A stretch of 64,000 nt of DNA, taken from Ustulina deusta. Its lineage: Eukaryota; Ascomycota; Sordariomycetes; Xylariales; Xylariaceae. The stretch lies in contig JAJNNX010000026.1 of assembly GCA_023159155.1 (NCBI GenBank), positions 310,001 through 374,000 of the forward strand, given 5' to 3'. This document shows, one piece after another, positions 46,801-57,900 of this stretch. A program made the translations under genes and the position numbers. Numbering within the stretch: the first letter of the stretch is position 1; each line of letters begins with the position of its first letter. Under the pieces are notes generated by a model, which searched no databases, had not been told where the DNA came from, and was given only the letters and a program-made list of their open reading frames with translations.

Positions 46801-48330
46801 TTTCGAGTTCAGTACTAACCTAATGTTGAGGCCTAATACGAACGAAGAGAACATGAAAGTGCTTCGCGATGAGATTGGCGTGCGTAAAGTAGTGAGCAGT
46901 GTAGTGAGAGGCTGTCGTGGATTGGAACAACACGCGCGAGCTCTCCTTCTCGCTTCGTCGGGCAGAGAAAGCTAATCGATTGACGAAGCGTATGAGGGAT
47001 CCGATGCGGAACGACGTAATGATTCGAGAATGCAGCGCAGCGCCTGCAGGAAAGGCGCTGGTCAGAAGCTATACTAATAGGGGGATGGACCAGTATCGTT
47101 ACAATCGCGGTGAAGACATCTAGACCCGACAATTCAAGGCTATGAGTGTGCCTGACCTAGCGACCTGTGAAGGCTCCGAAACACAGCTGCGTTGCTGTGA
47201 GGCTGGAAGCTGAATTGCTCCCGTCAGTCATACCAGCCAGGCTCATAACATACCGCGTAGAGGACGAAGGACGGGTCGACGGGTCAAGACAGTCCATTTG
47301 CCTCTAGTTTCGTCATCAGGTGACACCGGCCGACTTGAACATCGACCGCATTGACGTATCGTGCAGCATCCAGCTTCAGACAACGCGCCACTCGAACCAT
47401 CCTCAGGGGCCACCCAGTTGTCATCTGGACGTCTGCCTGCCTTCTTGCCTCCCAATTCCCGTCATGTTAAATAGGTGCAAATGTCCTGGCCTTGATATTG
47501 CGGTACATATAAACTGGAGTATATGCGAGCAGAACGATCGAGTCCTGTTTTGCCAGCTACAATATGTCGAGGCGAGACTTCAGTGGGCGAATACGGAAAC
47601 TATCTTCTGTGGAAGTGCACATGCGTAGGGCTCTTCAGGAGATTGACGTCATTCAGGATTTGAACCTCTATCACCTCTTTGGGAGAGGTATGTTTATAGT
47701 ACCTACCTACAATCGGTACATGTAGTGCAAGTGTACCAGGTAGTAGGGAGTAGTGTAGGTTACACTAGAGACAGGGGCCTGAGACTCTTTATGCCACACT
47801 GGGTACGGGACCGTCATCCTTCATACATGTACTTTCTCTCCCTGCTGTCTCTTGCTGAGTATCATACTTTGTCTGCCCACACATCCCAGTCTATAAGTTA
47901 ATTTCATCAGACTGACGTGTTCAACCACCGCTCTCTATCTTTTGCTACGATACGGTCGAGCCTCAGACAAAGGTACGAGTTACCCAAACGGCTAGGAAAC
48001 AGAAAGGTTGACCGACGTTTGTCCTCCCCAAATCCTCGTGGATTTCCTCGGCGATCAATTTACGCATCCGGCATTCGGGACGACGATCGGAGGGCGTGTG
48101 GATTCTCGTGAGCTGATCTGCCTGCAAGCTTGCTCTATACTTATAGTATCCTAGCTCTATGCATGTGCCTCGCCAAGCGACATCGTGTAGCTGGCAAGGT
48201 TTGAAGGTAATGTGGAAATAGTGTGGGGAATGTTCGACTCTAAGCAACTTACGAGATCGTCTTTGAAGACATACCGCCACGGGGATAGGCAAATCTCAAT
48301 GGAAACTACCGGGGTTCTTCGGGTCATCCT

Positions 48331-48362
48331 ATTTCCCCATTTCCCCATTTCCCCATGTCCCC
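48331..48362. repeat. Four tandem copies of ATTTCCCC
   Basis: Copies start at 48331, 48339, 48347 and 48355; the fourth is ATGTCCCC. It is a pyrimidine-rich microsatellite about 160 bases left of the 36-bp inverted repeat. Confidence 0.85.
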
Positions 48363-48520
48363 ATTCTGCTAAGATGCTGCAATTCCTTTTCAAGCTAAGG
48401 ACGCACCAATATGCCACAGCAAGCTATACGAAAAGCACTCCATAGTTGATGTAGTTCGCAGTTTGTGTATGATGTCAGTTGCTACCTAGACAAATTCCCA
48501 ACGACCTTGGGGGCCCTTGT

Positions 48521-48621
48521 CTTTGTGATATCCCGATATTCTCTCGCCAGAGCACTGGCCAGGAGAACATAAGAGCAAATCCTCGAGTGCTCTGGCGAGA
48601 GAATATCGGGATATCACAAAG
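48521..48621. repeat. Perfect 36-bp inverted repeat with 29-base loop
   Basis: The left arm 48521-48556 (begins CTTTGTGATATCCCGATATT) is exactly the reverse complement of the right arm 48586-48621; the loop 48557-48585 is unrelated. Pairing stops sharply on both sides. The arms lie in non-coding DNA. A transcript would fold into a long perfect hairpin like fungal small-RNA precursors; as DNA it could be a cruciform or a very young foldback element. No target duplication was noticed. Confidence 0.95.
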
Positions 48622-49445
48622 CATTGTCCAAAAATACCGTTCCATTCTTGGATCTTAGAGCAACCAAGAGCCGCACGAGGCGGATGCAAAGCTGATCGAT
48701 CACCAAGCTTCTTCGTCTAACAATATTTGCTACGCTGTCGCCTCAAGGCTGACACATGTCATAGGGTCGGCCAATGGGATGACATCAGGGGATGACTTCG
48801 ATCGTGGGAGAGATCTGCAGGGTCCTACCGTTTTCGGCTTAGACCACGTACCCTGAAATGTGGGTCACTGCGTGCATCCGAGTCGTCATCGTGAGGTTAT
48901 CAGAGGCGGGTGGTTCCAGTGTAGCCAATCTGGCCCCAACCACTGCGGGTCAAAGACTGCAGGGAAGAATGCATCATCAGCTCTGGTGTGTGGCAACAAC
49001 CAGTACGATCCCTACTCGTTGGAGAGGTCTGATTGGCCTTAGCGTCCGCTATCCTACACCAAAGCCTCTTCGCTGCCGCTGGTCATCTCCCGCCCAAGAC
49101 TCCAGAAACAGCCCTCCTGAATGTCGATCTACGCAAGAATACCCCGGAGAATTGGAGAATCACTATGCATAGGTGGGTATAATCTGACTGTTCTAACAGT
49201 TAGAATTTGTGGGCGTTTGGGCGACTGAATCCCGTCGGAGTCACCCCTGAAATCGGAGTGCGGGCTTGTTCCCTTGCTCTTTTGCATATAAACACGTCCA
49301 GATCCCCAAAGTTGTGACTCCCGTCTTGACCCCACACTGAACTCGACCTTTTATTTGCTTGACATCCGCCACTTTGATCACCTGGCATGACATCTCGATG
49401 CACCACAACTATATTTAACCGCCATCTCTATCTCTTACCTTCAAG

Positions 49446-49691
49446 ATGTCGTCTCGAGGCACATACACCATATCCATGCCCGCCAACATGTCACCTCCCA
49501 ATGACTTAACTAGTTACGCTCGGTCCATGCACTCCCACACGAAGCGGCAGATGGAGGCAGCCAACATGTCCTCGTCTCGTCGAAGTGGTCACTTACAGAA
49601 TTCGCCGGTGCCCCCCATGTCTAACGGCACATTGACGAACTCCTCGAGTTCGGTCCGGACTATGAACGGCTCTCATGAGTATCACACGTGA
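49446..49691 (+). CDS. Small Ser/Asn-rich protein, function unknown
   Basis: Single exon of 81 residues starting MSSRGTYTISMPANMSPPND, followed by LTSYARSMHSHTKRQMEAA, a possible short helix; the rest is Ser/Asn/Gly-rich and likely disordered, ending NGSHEYHT. The ATG follows CTTACCTTCAAG, and an upstream TATA-like sequence (about 49284) plus a pyrimidine-rich leader support transcription. The N-terminal composition is more ordered than random frames nearby. I do not recognise a family. It stands alone between a gene-poor region and YJU2. Confidence 0.55.
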   Translation: MSSRGTYTISMPANMSPPNDLTSYARSMHSHTKRQMEAANMSSSRRSGHLQNSPVPPMSNGTLTNSSSSVRTMNGSHEYHT

Positions 49692-50566
49692 AGCACTTGT
49701 CGCTGGCTACTCAAGGGCCAACATCTGAAAGCCACACGCAACACAGGTGGGCGGCATGTGGCCCACACCGATTATAAAGAAACGATTACGCACATGAATG
49801 ACTCAACCCACGGCGAGGGTTCGGAGTTATGATTTTTGATTTCTATAGCGAGGCGTCCCGGGATCTGGATATGCAACACCAGTATGGGCCGTACACGGAT
49901 CATGGGAGGCGTTTGCGAAACACGGAAACATATGAGACACTCTTAGACGAAGACACATGCGATGGAACGGACACGATTACGATATGGGGGAAAGGGGGCG
50001 GGCAGGGGGCCCATACCCACGTCAGCGAGCATTGAACGAATGGAAAAGCGTCGCCACACATACTTCCTGACGGAAACACGTTATACCTATTAGCTTAGGT
50101 ACATGAGAATATGACATAATGGTCTAAGAGCTATCCTCTAGATTCCTACCCATGCGATGAATCGCAATAGTATTCATCTCCTCATCGTCAAATGTGCATG
50201 CTTGTAATGTGGTTTATCCAATCTACAGGAGTCCCTGCTGAAGGTCGGCCCTGGCACGAATTTGGCAACTGAATGTTGGTATAGGGACTTTAATAGCTAC
50301 TAGGATTTCGGAAGGCGATTTCCCGGATAAAGCGTCGTGTACAAGAATAAGCTTGGTTGTGCTCCGAAGCAACCTCATCATAGCGCTTGGGACTACTGCA
50401 TACGATCCATGGGCCAAGTGGACATTATGATTCATGGATAGAGGCTGTTGTATTTCCACAATCTCACGACTAATCGACAACCCGAATAACGCCTGATCCG
50501 CCTAGCCGCTATGCTCAATAAATCATTTACTTTCTCGTGATGGCACCCCGTGTAAGACACCGCCAA
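49692..50566. other. Convergent intergenic region before the YJU2 3' end
   Basis: This should contain the 3' ends of the small gene and of YJU2. Frames at 49829-50035 and 50223-50480 have no recognisable features. No gene supported. Confidence 0.5.
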
Positions 50567-52026
50567 TCAGACCAACGATGGTTTCTTCTTGATCCCCAGG
50601 AGCGCTGCGTGATCCTTCTTCTTCTTGACCACGCGCTTGAAAGACGGCGGTGGCATATCAGTGGATACCCCTTTCCCAGCCCCTGAGCTAGTAGCTGAGA
50701 CTACTTCGGACTTCGATGCAGTTCCATTTGTCGCCGATGGCGATGCTGAAGTTGTGTTGCTCGTGGCCTCGCCGCTGTCGATGATTTCCTCGATGATCAT
50801 GTCGTCTAACCGTATTGCGCATTCAAAGGCGCGCCTCGCTGCTTCTGCATCTTCTCTCTCCTGACGTTCGGTATCCTCGTCGACGACGGTGGCAACGCCA
50901 ACTTCTAGACCGTCTCGGTCCGCACGCTCGACGCGCGCATTGCGGGTTCGGATCTCGTCTAGAGCATCGGCGACAGCCATCTCGCGCTTCGCGTCGACTG
51001 TCTTAGCCTCGAGTTCTACCATGGCGTCACGTTCCTCTTCTTCTTTCTCTAGTCGATCGAGTCGCTCCTCATCCGTCTCCTCTCGTCCTACGCGCCATGG
51101 CTCTGTGCTTCTCTTGGCACCTCTCTCACAGGCATAATCATTATTGCGTGGATCAGTCTTAAAGCAGATTTCCTAGCATTTAAGGTAAGTTTATGCGAGA
51201 AGCTTGAGATAGCTGCCAACTTACTCCTGAACAGCGTGTGCACTTCAGTAATGTCAGTAAAACATGTAGAGATTTTAGATATACCCCCAACTTGTCGGGT
51301 TAAGCTATCGGGAAACGGCTTTGGGGTTGCTGACCTTGATATAGAAGCGAAAGATCTATGAACTAATGTTAGATACTGAATTTGCCGTTCCTGCATTGTT
51401 TAAATTATTACCTGGATACCGAGATATTTCTCGTCGACGGGGGTCTCCTTCCGTGCACTTCACACGTAGTTAGTAAATTCTAGATCGTGTGCTCCTGGGA
51501 CTTCCCGGGAAACCGGCTCCAGAATAACTCACTTAAATTTGCGACCTCTGTAAATATATTCGCCACATTGTAGACACTTCATAGAGCTAACCACACCGTT
51601 AGCATAGTAGCAATAGAAGCGGAATTTCAAACCTACAATGGCGCCATCAATCTAACTGTTTGAACTTTCGGTCCAGTCGTCTTCGGTTTGCGAACGCTTC
51701 AACATCGAGTCAGTCAACTACTCAGAGGCTTAAAGAATGTGATGACTGCTTTACTCACCGCTGGATCGCGCTGGGGTCGACTGTGATATATAAAGAGTTA
51801 GTTGTTTTCTTTCAAAAGTAACTCGACCGATTTAAGAGCGCCAAGTGCTCTTTAGATATAAGTTGAGATTGAATGGAAATCTGCTCGAGATGGGTCAAAC
51901 ACCAAGTTGAGGACTGCTAGTGATACTCACAATCCGGAGGATAGTATTTGGTTCTACACGATGGTTAGCACGAAGAAAGCACGAGGAGATGAAGAACATG
52001 ACGGACAATACTTTGCGCTCAGACAT
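50567..52026 (-). CDS. yju2: Splicing factor YJU2 (CWC16/CCDC94 family), nine exons
   Basis: Exons on the minus strand: 52026-52007, 51953-51931, 51780-51759, 51696-51637, 51586-51533, 51457-51412, 51355-51335, 51242-51225 and 51172-50567; all phases close, giving 289 residues. The protein starts MSERKVLTKYYPPDFDPSAI and continues KTTGPKVQTVRLMAPFSM. The zinc-binding cysteines are Cys46/Cys49 (CLQC) and Cys83/Cys86 (CTRC), bracketing GEYIYRGRKFNARKET and GIQIFRFYIK; then FKTDPRNNDYACERGA, the family core. A charged coiled-coil region and a basic tail (KRVVKKKKDHAALLGIKKK) follow. YJU2 enters the activated spliceosome around Prp2 action and promotes the first step. Five exons are 18-23 bases long. 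The first donor, GTCCGT, is non-consensus. Only the large last exon (plus about 30 in-frame intron bases) is visible as an open frame. Confidence 0.93.
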
Positions 52027-52836
52027 GGTAACTCAGTCGAGGCTCTCGCGCAGGCCGATTTTGGTAACTGGGAAAGGCGATATCACAACGGTGACTAATT
52101 AATTTGGCGGGTCCGAGGCACTGTCAAGGCGATTTGAAACAGAGCGGAAAACGAACGAATCGCATGCGTGGGTGAGCGACAGTGATGTTGTGAGGCGCGA
52201 TGTTCAAGGGATCGTCAGAGATGCCTTCTCTTGGTTGCCGCTTGATGACTTACCTAGAATGGACAAAACATGTAGCGTAAATGTCACGTGCAATTCATCA
52301 GCCTCATTTTAGCTCCAGGGGTCAAGCCCCACTGCGGCTCATTTGACTTTAGCTTCACTGGTCCCACTTTCACTAAGATGTAATGATGCAGGCCAAGAGA
52401 GTACCTAGGTACTGAGTGTTGATGGCAACTATTTACGTCAATGTGAGCCACAGATGACAATGAGGGACTAGGCAAGGCCGCGACCGCCAAAGTGCTATGA
52501 TGACATGGTTATCTTCAATACCTCATGTGCATTTTTGTGGAATAAAGTACTGATACTGGAGTCTTGTGAATGGAAAAGTCGTCGTCACGGTACCCATATT
52601 AAAACCTCACAGTTTTGGGAGGATTCGAATAACATTGTTGTCACAAACTCTGATGTCTTTTAAAGCCGAGAAATGACATAATATGTGGAGCATATGTGTC
52701 GTATCAGGCCGTTACTACAGTATTCTATATTTCTCCTGTGGTGGCCCGAATCTCGATGATGTGGGCAACATGAATCGTCCTGTCGTCTCGCTCCGAGGAC
52801 ATCCTAGTTCGAAGTTGTGACATAATGAGTCTCCTG
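52027..52836. other. Intergenic region upstream of YJU2
   Basis: Upstream flank of YJU2 and 3' flank of the GCP5-like gene, which is read in the same direction. A GTCACGTGCA E-box is at about 52283. Open frames are short and random-looking. No gene supported. Confidence 0.5.
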
Positions 52837-55530
52837 TTATTGAAGTCCTCGGATTCCCAATTCAAGCATCTCTGCGAGTATATCCCATTTGCTCGCAGCT
52901 TCACTACTGCTAGCTCTTGCAACGCCTCTTAGGCCGCCACATATGAATTTTAAGTGCCGATCGAGATCGGACCAGATTTCGCCCAGCGCTTGACCATAAG
53001 GGATCTCTGCATCTTGCATCATCGCGCTCTTGTCTTGCTCGCCAAGGAATGTGTCATCTTCTTCCTCGCTGGTTTTGATGTATCTTTTAGGACTACCCTT
53101 TTGAGGGGATGACATAACCGACAATCGGGATAGTTCTTGCATTTCTTCTGCCTCTCTCCCTAGTTCGCTTTGACGAGCATCTCGTAGCCTAATAGCTAGG
53201 TCAAAAATATCTAGCATAGCTTCACGAATAGGATCAAGCTTTCCTCCGAGGCAAGCCTCATTTAGCATTTGTTTAGTAAAGGCAGAATGTGATGTAAGCA
53301 TCTGGTCTATATCCTCCGCCTTTCTCATCTCCTCTAAAAGATTAGCAACCAATGGGCCGAGCACGAGGGTGCTGAGGTAAGATTGAAGAGTATTGCAAAA
53401 CCAAAGGAGCTTCGAACGAAGACTGTAGAATAATTCTTGTTCAGTTGTCGTAGAAGCTACGCCATTGGAGATAATGCGATGCCTAGTCAGCACGTGACTA
53501 GCCCTTCGCAGTTGGAGAAGAAACGTGAAGACTAGTTGATACTGGTCCAGACTGTCATCTGTCAATACAATCCGTGATAGCCAAGGGAGTCGATATGCGA
53601 TGCAGATGGATGGCAGCCCTTTTCGAACAGTTCGCCGAACGTCCTTAACATCGGAGGACGAACCATTCAGTGGCGTGCTGACACTAAGGCGATGTGACTC
53701 GATGAGACCGTCAAAAGCTTCGCGAGCAATCTCGGTAAGGTTAAATCGGTCATGCCAATTGACGTTGAAAATGTCGATGTTTTTGAACACCGCGTTAGCA
53801 AAATGGTCAGAACGCGAGCCATCAGACATCAAATAAATATGTTGGAGCATATCCAAATCTGACCACAAATTATAGGTCTGAAATAACGTTTGCCTAAGAG
53901 TCGCCGAAGCTGCATGATGTTTGCTTCGCATCCATTGATCAAACATATTTTTGAATACTTCCGTGAAAGGTACCAAGGCAGATATCGCGCTTATATCTAC
54001 TTGGGTAGCGGGTTCTGGTGCTTTGTCTTGTCTCGGCCAGTGCTTTCCTAGCAGCTTGAGGATCACGATACTCTTGCCAGTTGTGAATATCTTCGACGCT
54101 GCGGGCTGTAGAAACCGTGGTGCAAATAATGACCCTTGAGACGTCCTTTTGAGCTTGAACTGGTCGGTCCAAGCTTGAGACCGCGAGACATCGACCGGTG
54201 AGCGGGAAATGAAGAAAGTTTTATCGCTGTCTATAAGCTCGCCTTCCTCCATCCAGCAACGAATTGGTCGGAGATATACCGCAAAACATTCGAAGAAGAG
54301 TTGGCTAGTGAAACGGTAGGCACCTTCATCCCCACCCAACTGTAATGCCCGAGCGGAGTCAAATAACAACTCAAGATAGTGAAATGGGCAAGAGTTCTTC
54401 GACTGCTCTAGTTGTTCTACAGTCTCTGCAAGGGATTTTAAGGGATTAAGATGAGGATCAAGGTCATTCAAGAGCCTCATGATGCTAGCGACAAAATCCT
54501 GGTTGATATTGGCATAAGATGCCTGCATATTGGCTATAATATTGTCGAATGATCTCAAGCGATTCTCAATGGCCGCTTGAAAGGCCTGTAGAAGAGATAT
54601 CCGCTGTTGTTGCCTGATGTATTGGCGTAAGAGGGACAATCTACGCCTAGCGTCACTTGCAGTGACGAGGAGTGATCTGAAGATTTGCCAAGAGGCATGT
54701 GAGAGCTGAATATCAAGGGAAGGTTTCCCTTGACTATCAAATAAGCCGTTCTGAAGGCCACTCAACATGAAGAGTATTTCTCGAATTGCTTGCATTTGTG
54801 TGATGGTGGTCTTCTGAGATGGGGTAGTTGGGTTTTTGGCTGATGTTCTTATTCTCCAAGCTTGGCTTGTGCGAATTTCGTCGAGATCTAACTGGCCCTG
54901 TGGTCTCTCGAGATAATCTGTAGGCTGTTTACGATAGCGGGCTTCGACGCTGGATAACGATGTATCTTTCGACGATGCCGACGCATCGGATTCATCGTAC
55001 ACATCATCGGAGCTGTATCCGCCAAAGTCGACATTCTGCCAAAGTTCGCGGTCCTTCTCCCATCCTTCTTCCTTGGCAATATCGCTCCATTTCAGCCTTG
55101 GCTCGGGACTGTCGTCCGGTTCCTTCAGCAATTCAAGGTCATTAAGATTTGATTTCTGAACTGGCTGATCCGCTAGCTTTAGCAATAGGTCAAGGACATC
55201 GGGCGCCCATTTGTTCGAATATTGCGCAAAGGCGTCTAATCGATCCCTTAAAGCATCGGCTGTCCTCTCCCGATTAAGAATACGGAATCTTTCCTCATAG
55301 CCGTCAAGAGCGGAATAAACCTCAAAGTGGTTGGTTCGGAGAAAGCTGTGTTGGCGAAGCTTCCGTAGACTTGACTCTCTCAACGTATCGAAGCGAACGC
55401 GATTAGTCTGGAACGAATTTGTTACTTCTGTTAGTGATGAAGCAGGGTGACAACTTACCTCGATTGTTGTGGAGGTGACGACTTCGATCAATTCGTCCGT
55501 TAAGCTACTTAGCGTGGCGGCAAAAGCCAT
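52837..55530 (-). CDS. Gamma-tubulin complex component, GCP5-like (Spc97/Spc98 family)
   Basis: Two exons: 55530-55459 and 55407-52837. The 51-base intron 55458-55408 (GTAAGT .. CTAAC .. CCAG) is a multiple of three and has no stop, so unspliced translation stays in frame; the spliced protein has 880 residues, ..STTIE/TNRVRFDTL... The C-terminal half (TLFQTYNLWSDLDMLQHIYL, NWHDRFNLTEIAREAFDGLI, LVANLLEEMRKAEDIDQM) is the helical gamma-tubulin-binding part of the GCP fold. Length, the acidic WQNVDFGGYSSDDVYDESDA linker and weak overall conservation favour GCP5 (fission yeast Mod21, Aspergillus GcpE) over GCP2, 3, 4 or 6, but I cannot exclude GCP6. GCP5 is a non-essential ring-complex subunit in fungi, at spindle pole bodies and other nucleation sites. 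It is divergent from the mannosyltransferase gene. Confidence 0.8.
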   Translation of the reverse strand: MAFAATLSSLTDELIEVVTSTTIEVSCHPASSLTEVTNSFQTNRVRFDTLRESSLRKLRQHSFLRTNHFEVYSALDGYEERFRILNRERTADALRDRLDAFAQYSNKWAPDVLDLLLKLADQPVQKSNLNDLELLKEPDDSPEPRLKWSDIAKEEGWEKDRELWQNVDFGGYSSDDVYDESDASASSKDTSLSSVEARYRKQPTDYLERPQGQLDLDEIRTSQAWRIRTSAKNPTTPSQKTTITQMQAIREILFMLSGLQNGLFDSQGKPSLDIQLSHASWQIFRSLLVTASDARRRLSLLRQYIRQQQRISLLQAFQAAIENRLRSFDNIIANMQASYANINQDFVASIMRLLNDLDPHLNPLKSLAETVEQLEQSKNSCPFHYLELLFDSARALQLGGDEGAYRFTSQLFFECFAVYLRPIRCWMEEGELIDSDKTFFISRSPVDVSRSQAWTDQFKLKRTSQGSLFAPRFLQPAASKIFTTGKSIVILKLLGKHWPRQDKAPEPATQVDISAISALVPFTEVFKNMFDQWMRSKHHAASATLRQTLFQTYNLWSDLDMLQHIYLMSDGSRSDHFANAVFKNIDIFNVNWHDRFNLTEIAREAFDGLIESHRLSVSTPLNGSSSDVKDVRRTVRKGLPSICIAYRLPWLSRIVLTDDSLDQYQLVFTFLLQLRRASHVLTRHRIISNGVASTTTEQELFYSLRSKLLWFCNTLQSYLSTLVLGPLVANLLEEMRKAEDIDQMLTSHSAFTKQMLNEACLGGKLDPIREAMLDIFDLAIRLRDARQSELGREAEEMQELSRLSVMSSPQKGSPKRYIKTSEEEDDTFLGEQDKSAMMQDAEIPYGQALGEIWSDLDRHLKFICGGLRGVARASSSEAASKWDILAEMLELGIRGLQ

Positions 55531-56225
55531 TTCCGTAGTATAATTTGCCTATTCTAGGCTGGGAGTGGATGAGATGAAGTTAAAGAACCTATCTATGATA
55601 TCTCGTCGGGCTAGTGAAATACAACGGCTTCCTAGTGTTTGCGACTAGGTTTCGAGACCGATATACTGTGCTACTGGATTTACTGTAGAACGCGCTAGTT
55701 CGAGCGTGTCTTGTACATGGATGGCGGGTTGTGGTACCTACCCCCTAGAGTTTACTAGTGTACCTACATGCTGCACTCCTGGCACTGTATATACAGTTCT
55801 TATACGTACTGTATAAATTATCCCCTTTCTGGGGTTTGGCTGATAAAGACGCCTGATAACCCCCCTGAGCTCCCAGAGAGGAACTTCTCTCTCTGACAGG
55901 TACCTTAGGTAGCGTCTGCAGTACGTAAGGCATACAGTATACACTAGATCCCCCAAGTAAAAGTCTAAACCATCAAACTTCAAGTCAGTCCTACAAATTT
56001 AATTATTTGTCACATGTCCTATCGCATTCGAGCTGACGCGATCCATTCGACCTTGCATCTGTCTGTCGCTGTTGGCTCGGGTTGACCTTTTTTTTAGTAG
56101 AGTTTTGCGACTGCTACCTCACTAATTCACTATTCAACCCCCTGACTCTCTGTTCAGTCCTCTCTTCCTCCCAGCTGCTGATCCATCTGAATTCATGCGT
56201 ATCAGGTCATAGGTGACACATTACA
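55531..56225. other. Divergent promoter region (GCP5-like / mannosyltransferase)
   Basis: The 695 bases should hold both promoters. There is a 14-bp perfect palindrome ACTGTATATACAGT at 55784-55797. The last 150 bases are pyrimidine-rich leader. No gene supported. Confidence 0.55.
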
Positions 56226-57596
56226 ATGGCTATAGCGAGGCCGGTTCGCGCTTTAGCGCTTGCCGCCGTTTTCATCCTTGTTTTTTGCTTCTACAATATA
56301 TTCCAGCCCAGTAGCGGCGGTGTCCACGACCGCGCCAGCCTCTCAACAAAGGCCGACTTCCACGGCACATTCGAGAGGGATCCTAATTTAGATCGTGAGC
56401 TGTCTTGACCTGCGTGTATATTCCATCTACGCCCTGACTAACAAACCGTCAAGCCACGGGAGAGCCCCCGGGGAATTTAGTACGCACTTCCGATGCCTAT
56501 GCGCCAGGCAAAGCCGGTACCGCTCGAATCCCCGCGACCCTCCTAGCACTGGTGCGTAATGAAGAGCTCCCGGGGATGCTGCAGTCGATGGGGGATTTGG
56601 AGCGAACATGGAACCACAAATTCAACTATCCTTGGACCTTCTTCAACGACGTCCCCTTTACCGAAGAATTCAAACGCAAGACAAAAGCTGCAACAAAGGC
56701 GGAATGTAGATATGGTACGCCGGCACGTTCGTTAAACAGGAGCCGAATACTGACGCGGTCTGATAGAGGTCATTCCCAAGGAACATTGGGAGAAGCCGTC
56801 ATGGATCAACGATGATCTCTTCGCCGAATCCGTCAAAATCCTCGAGGAGCAAGATATCCAATACGCGAGCATGCTCTCATACCACCAAATGTGTCGATGG
56901 AACAGTGGCCTCTTCTACAAGCACCCAGCACTTGCCGACATACAGTACTACTGGCGAGTTGAGCCCAAGGTGCACTTCTTTTGCGACGTTGATTACGATG
57001 TCTTCCGTTACATGCAGGACCACAACAAAACTTATGGGTTTACCATCACTCTCTATGATGCGCCGCAATCGATCCCATCTCTCTGGCCTGAAACGAGGAA
57101 GTTCGTTTCAGAGCATCCCGAATATCTCCATGAAAACCGAGCAGAGGGCTGGTTAACAGATAGGACACGCCGTCCCGTTCACAACGAGATGGCCAACGGC
57201 TACTCCACCTGCCATTTCTGGACAAATTTTGAAATCGCCGATATGAATTTCTGGCGAAGCCAAGTCTACGAAGACTACTTCAATCATCTGGATCGAGCGG
57301 GTGGCTTCTTCTACGAACGTTGGGGTGATGCGCCGGTACATAGCGTCGCCCTAGGTTTGTTTGAGGACAAGAATAAGATTCATTGGTGAGTCGAGATGTT
57401 GGTTCTTCTAGACCCGAGAAGTGCTAATAAGTAATCCAGGTTCCGAGATATCGGATATCAGCATATTCCATTTTTCAACTGCCCCAACTCACCAAAGTGC
57501 AGAGGTTGTGAGGCCGGGCGGTTAACAGACGGCGAGAAGTGGTTAAATAAGGAAGACTGCCGGCCGAACTGGTTCAAATATGCGCACATGGATTAA
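56226..57596 (+). CDS. GT15 alpha-1,2-mannosyltransferase (KRE2/MNT1/KTR family)
   Basis: Four exons: 56226-56394, 56454-56714, 56767-57385 and 57440-57596, giving 401 residues. It is a type II membrane protein: short cytosolic start, one transmembrane segment at about residues 9-26 (LALAAVFILVFCFYNIF), then a lumenal catalytic domain. GT15 signatures are clear: ATLLALVRNEELPGMLQSM, NYPWTFFNDVPFTEEFK, SYHQMCRWNSGLFYKHP, YWRVEPKVHFFCDVDYDVF, CHFWTNFEIADMNFWRS and GGFFYERWGDAPVHSVAL, then Cys-rich NCPNSPKCRGC. These Golgi enzymes add alpha-1,2-mannose from GDP-mannose, with Mn2+, to O- and N-linked glycans of cell-wall proteins. The sub-family (KRE2 versus KTR) is not settled by eye. All exon phases close; no break is seen. 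Confidence 0.94.
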
Positions 57597-57900
57597 GAGG
57601 TTCGTATTTTGGGATACTCCCAACTTGTCAGGTAGTGCACCAAGAGCTGGGTAGTCGTGTGTGGATGTGTTGTATGCAGGCTTGGTCTTGGGACGTTTTT
57701 GGCGCATAGAAAGGGGCGTTCATGAGAGCTAAGGCGTGACATTAATTCCCTGTACAAATCTGCCTTACGAAGTTTTACGTCATGTCAAATAAATTTTCGA
57801 ATAACCCACCGAGGTTTCAAGCTGTGCTCCGAGGTGACGATGTGAAGCATATAAAAGTGTTCGTATCTTGTATTATGTGTGGCTTGGCAAATATCATGAA
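57597..57900. other. Convergent intergenic gap (mannosyltransferase / WDR83)
   Basis: These 304 bases between two stop codons hold the 3' ends of both transcripts; nothing else was seen. Confidence 0.6.

Larger units (their letters stand above)
43864..49445. other. 5.6-kb gene-poor stretch with repeats
   Basis: No family recognised in any frame; the longest open frames (about 100-110 codons at 45409-45741, 46833-47132, 47320-47628, 47963-48292, 48858-49172) lack domain-like character. A C13 run lies at 44891-44903. A four-copy 8-bp repeat and a perfect 36-bp inverted repeat lie at 48331-48621 (listed separately). The end holds a TATA-like GCATATAAA at about 49284 for the next small gene. Confidence 0.45.

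Noticed and set aside
47640..47700. tRNA-like B box GGTTCAAATCC on the minus strand with a nearby 6-bp hairpin
   Set aside because: The T-stem pairs only three of five positions, no acceptor stem closes, and the hairpin loop has five bases rather than seven.
48331..48621. CRISPR-like array from the neighbouring repeats
   Set aside because: The 8-bp repeats are a microsatellite and the 36-bp unit occurs only as a single inverted pair; the genome is eukaryotic.
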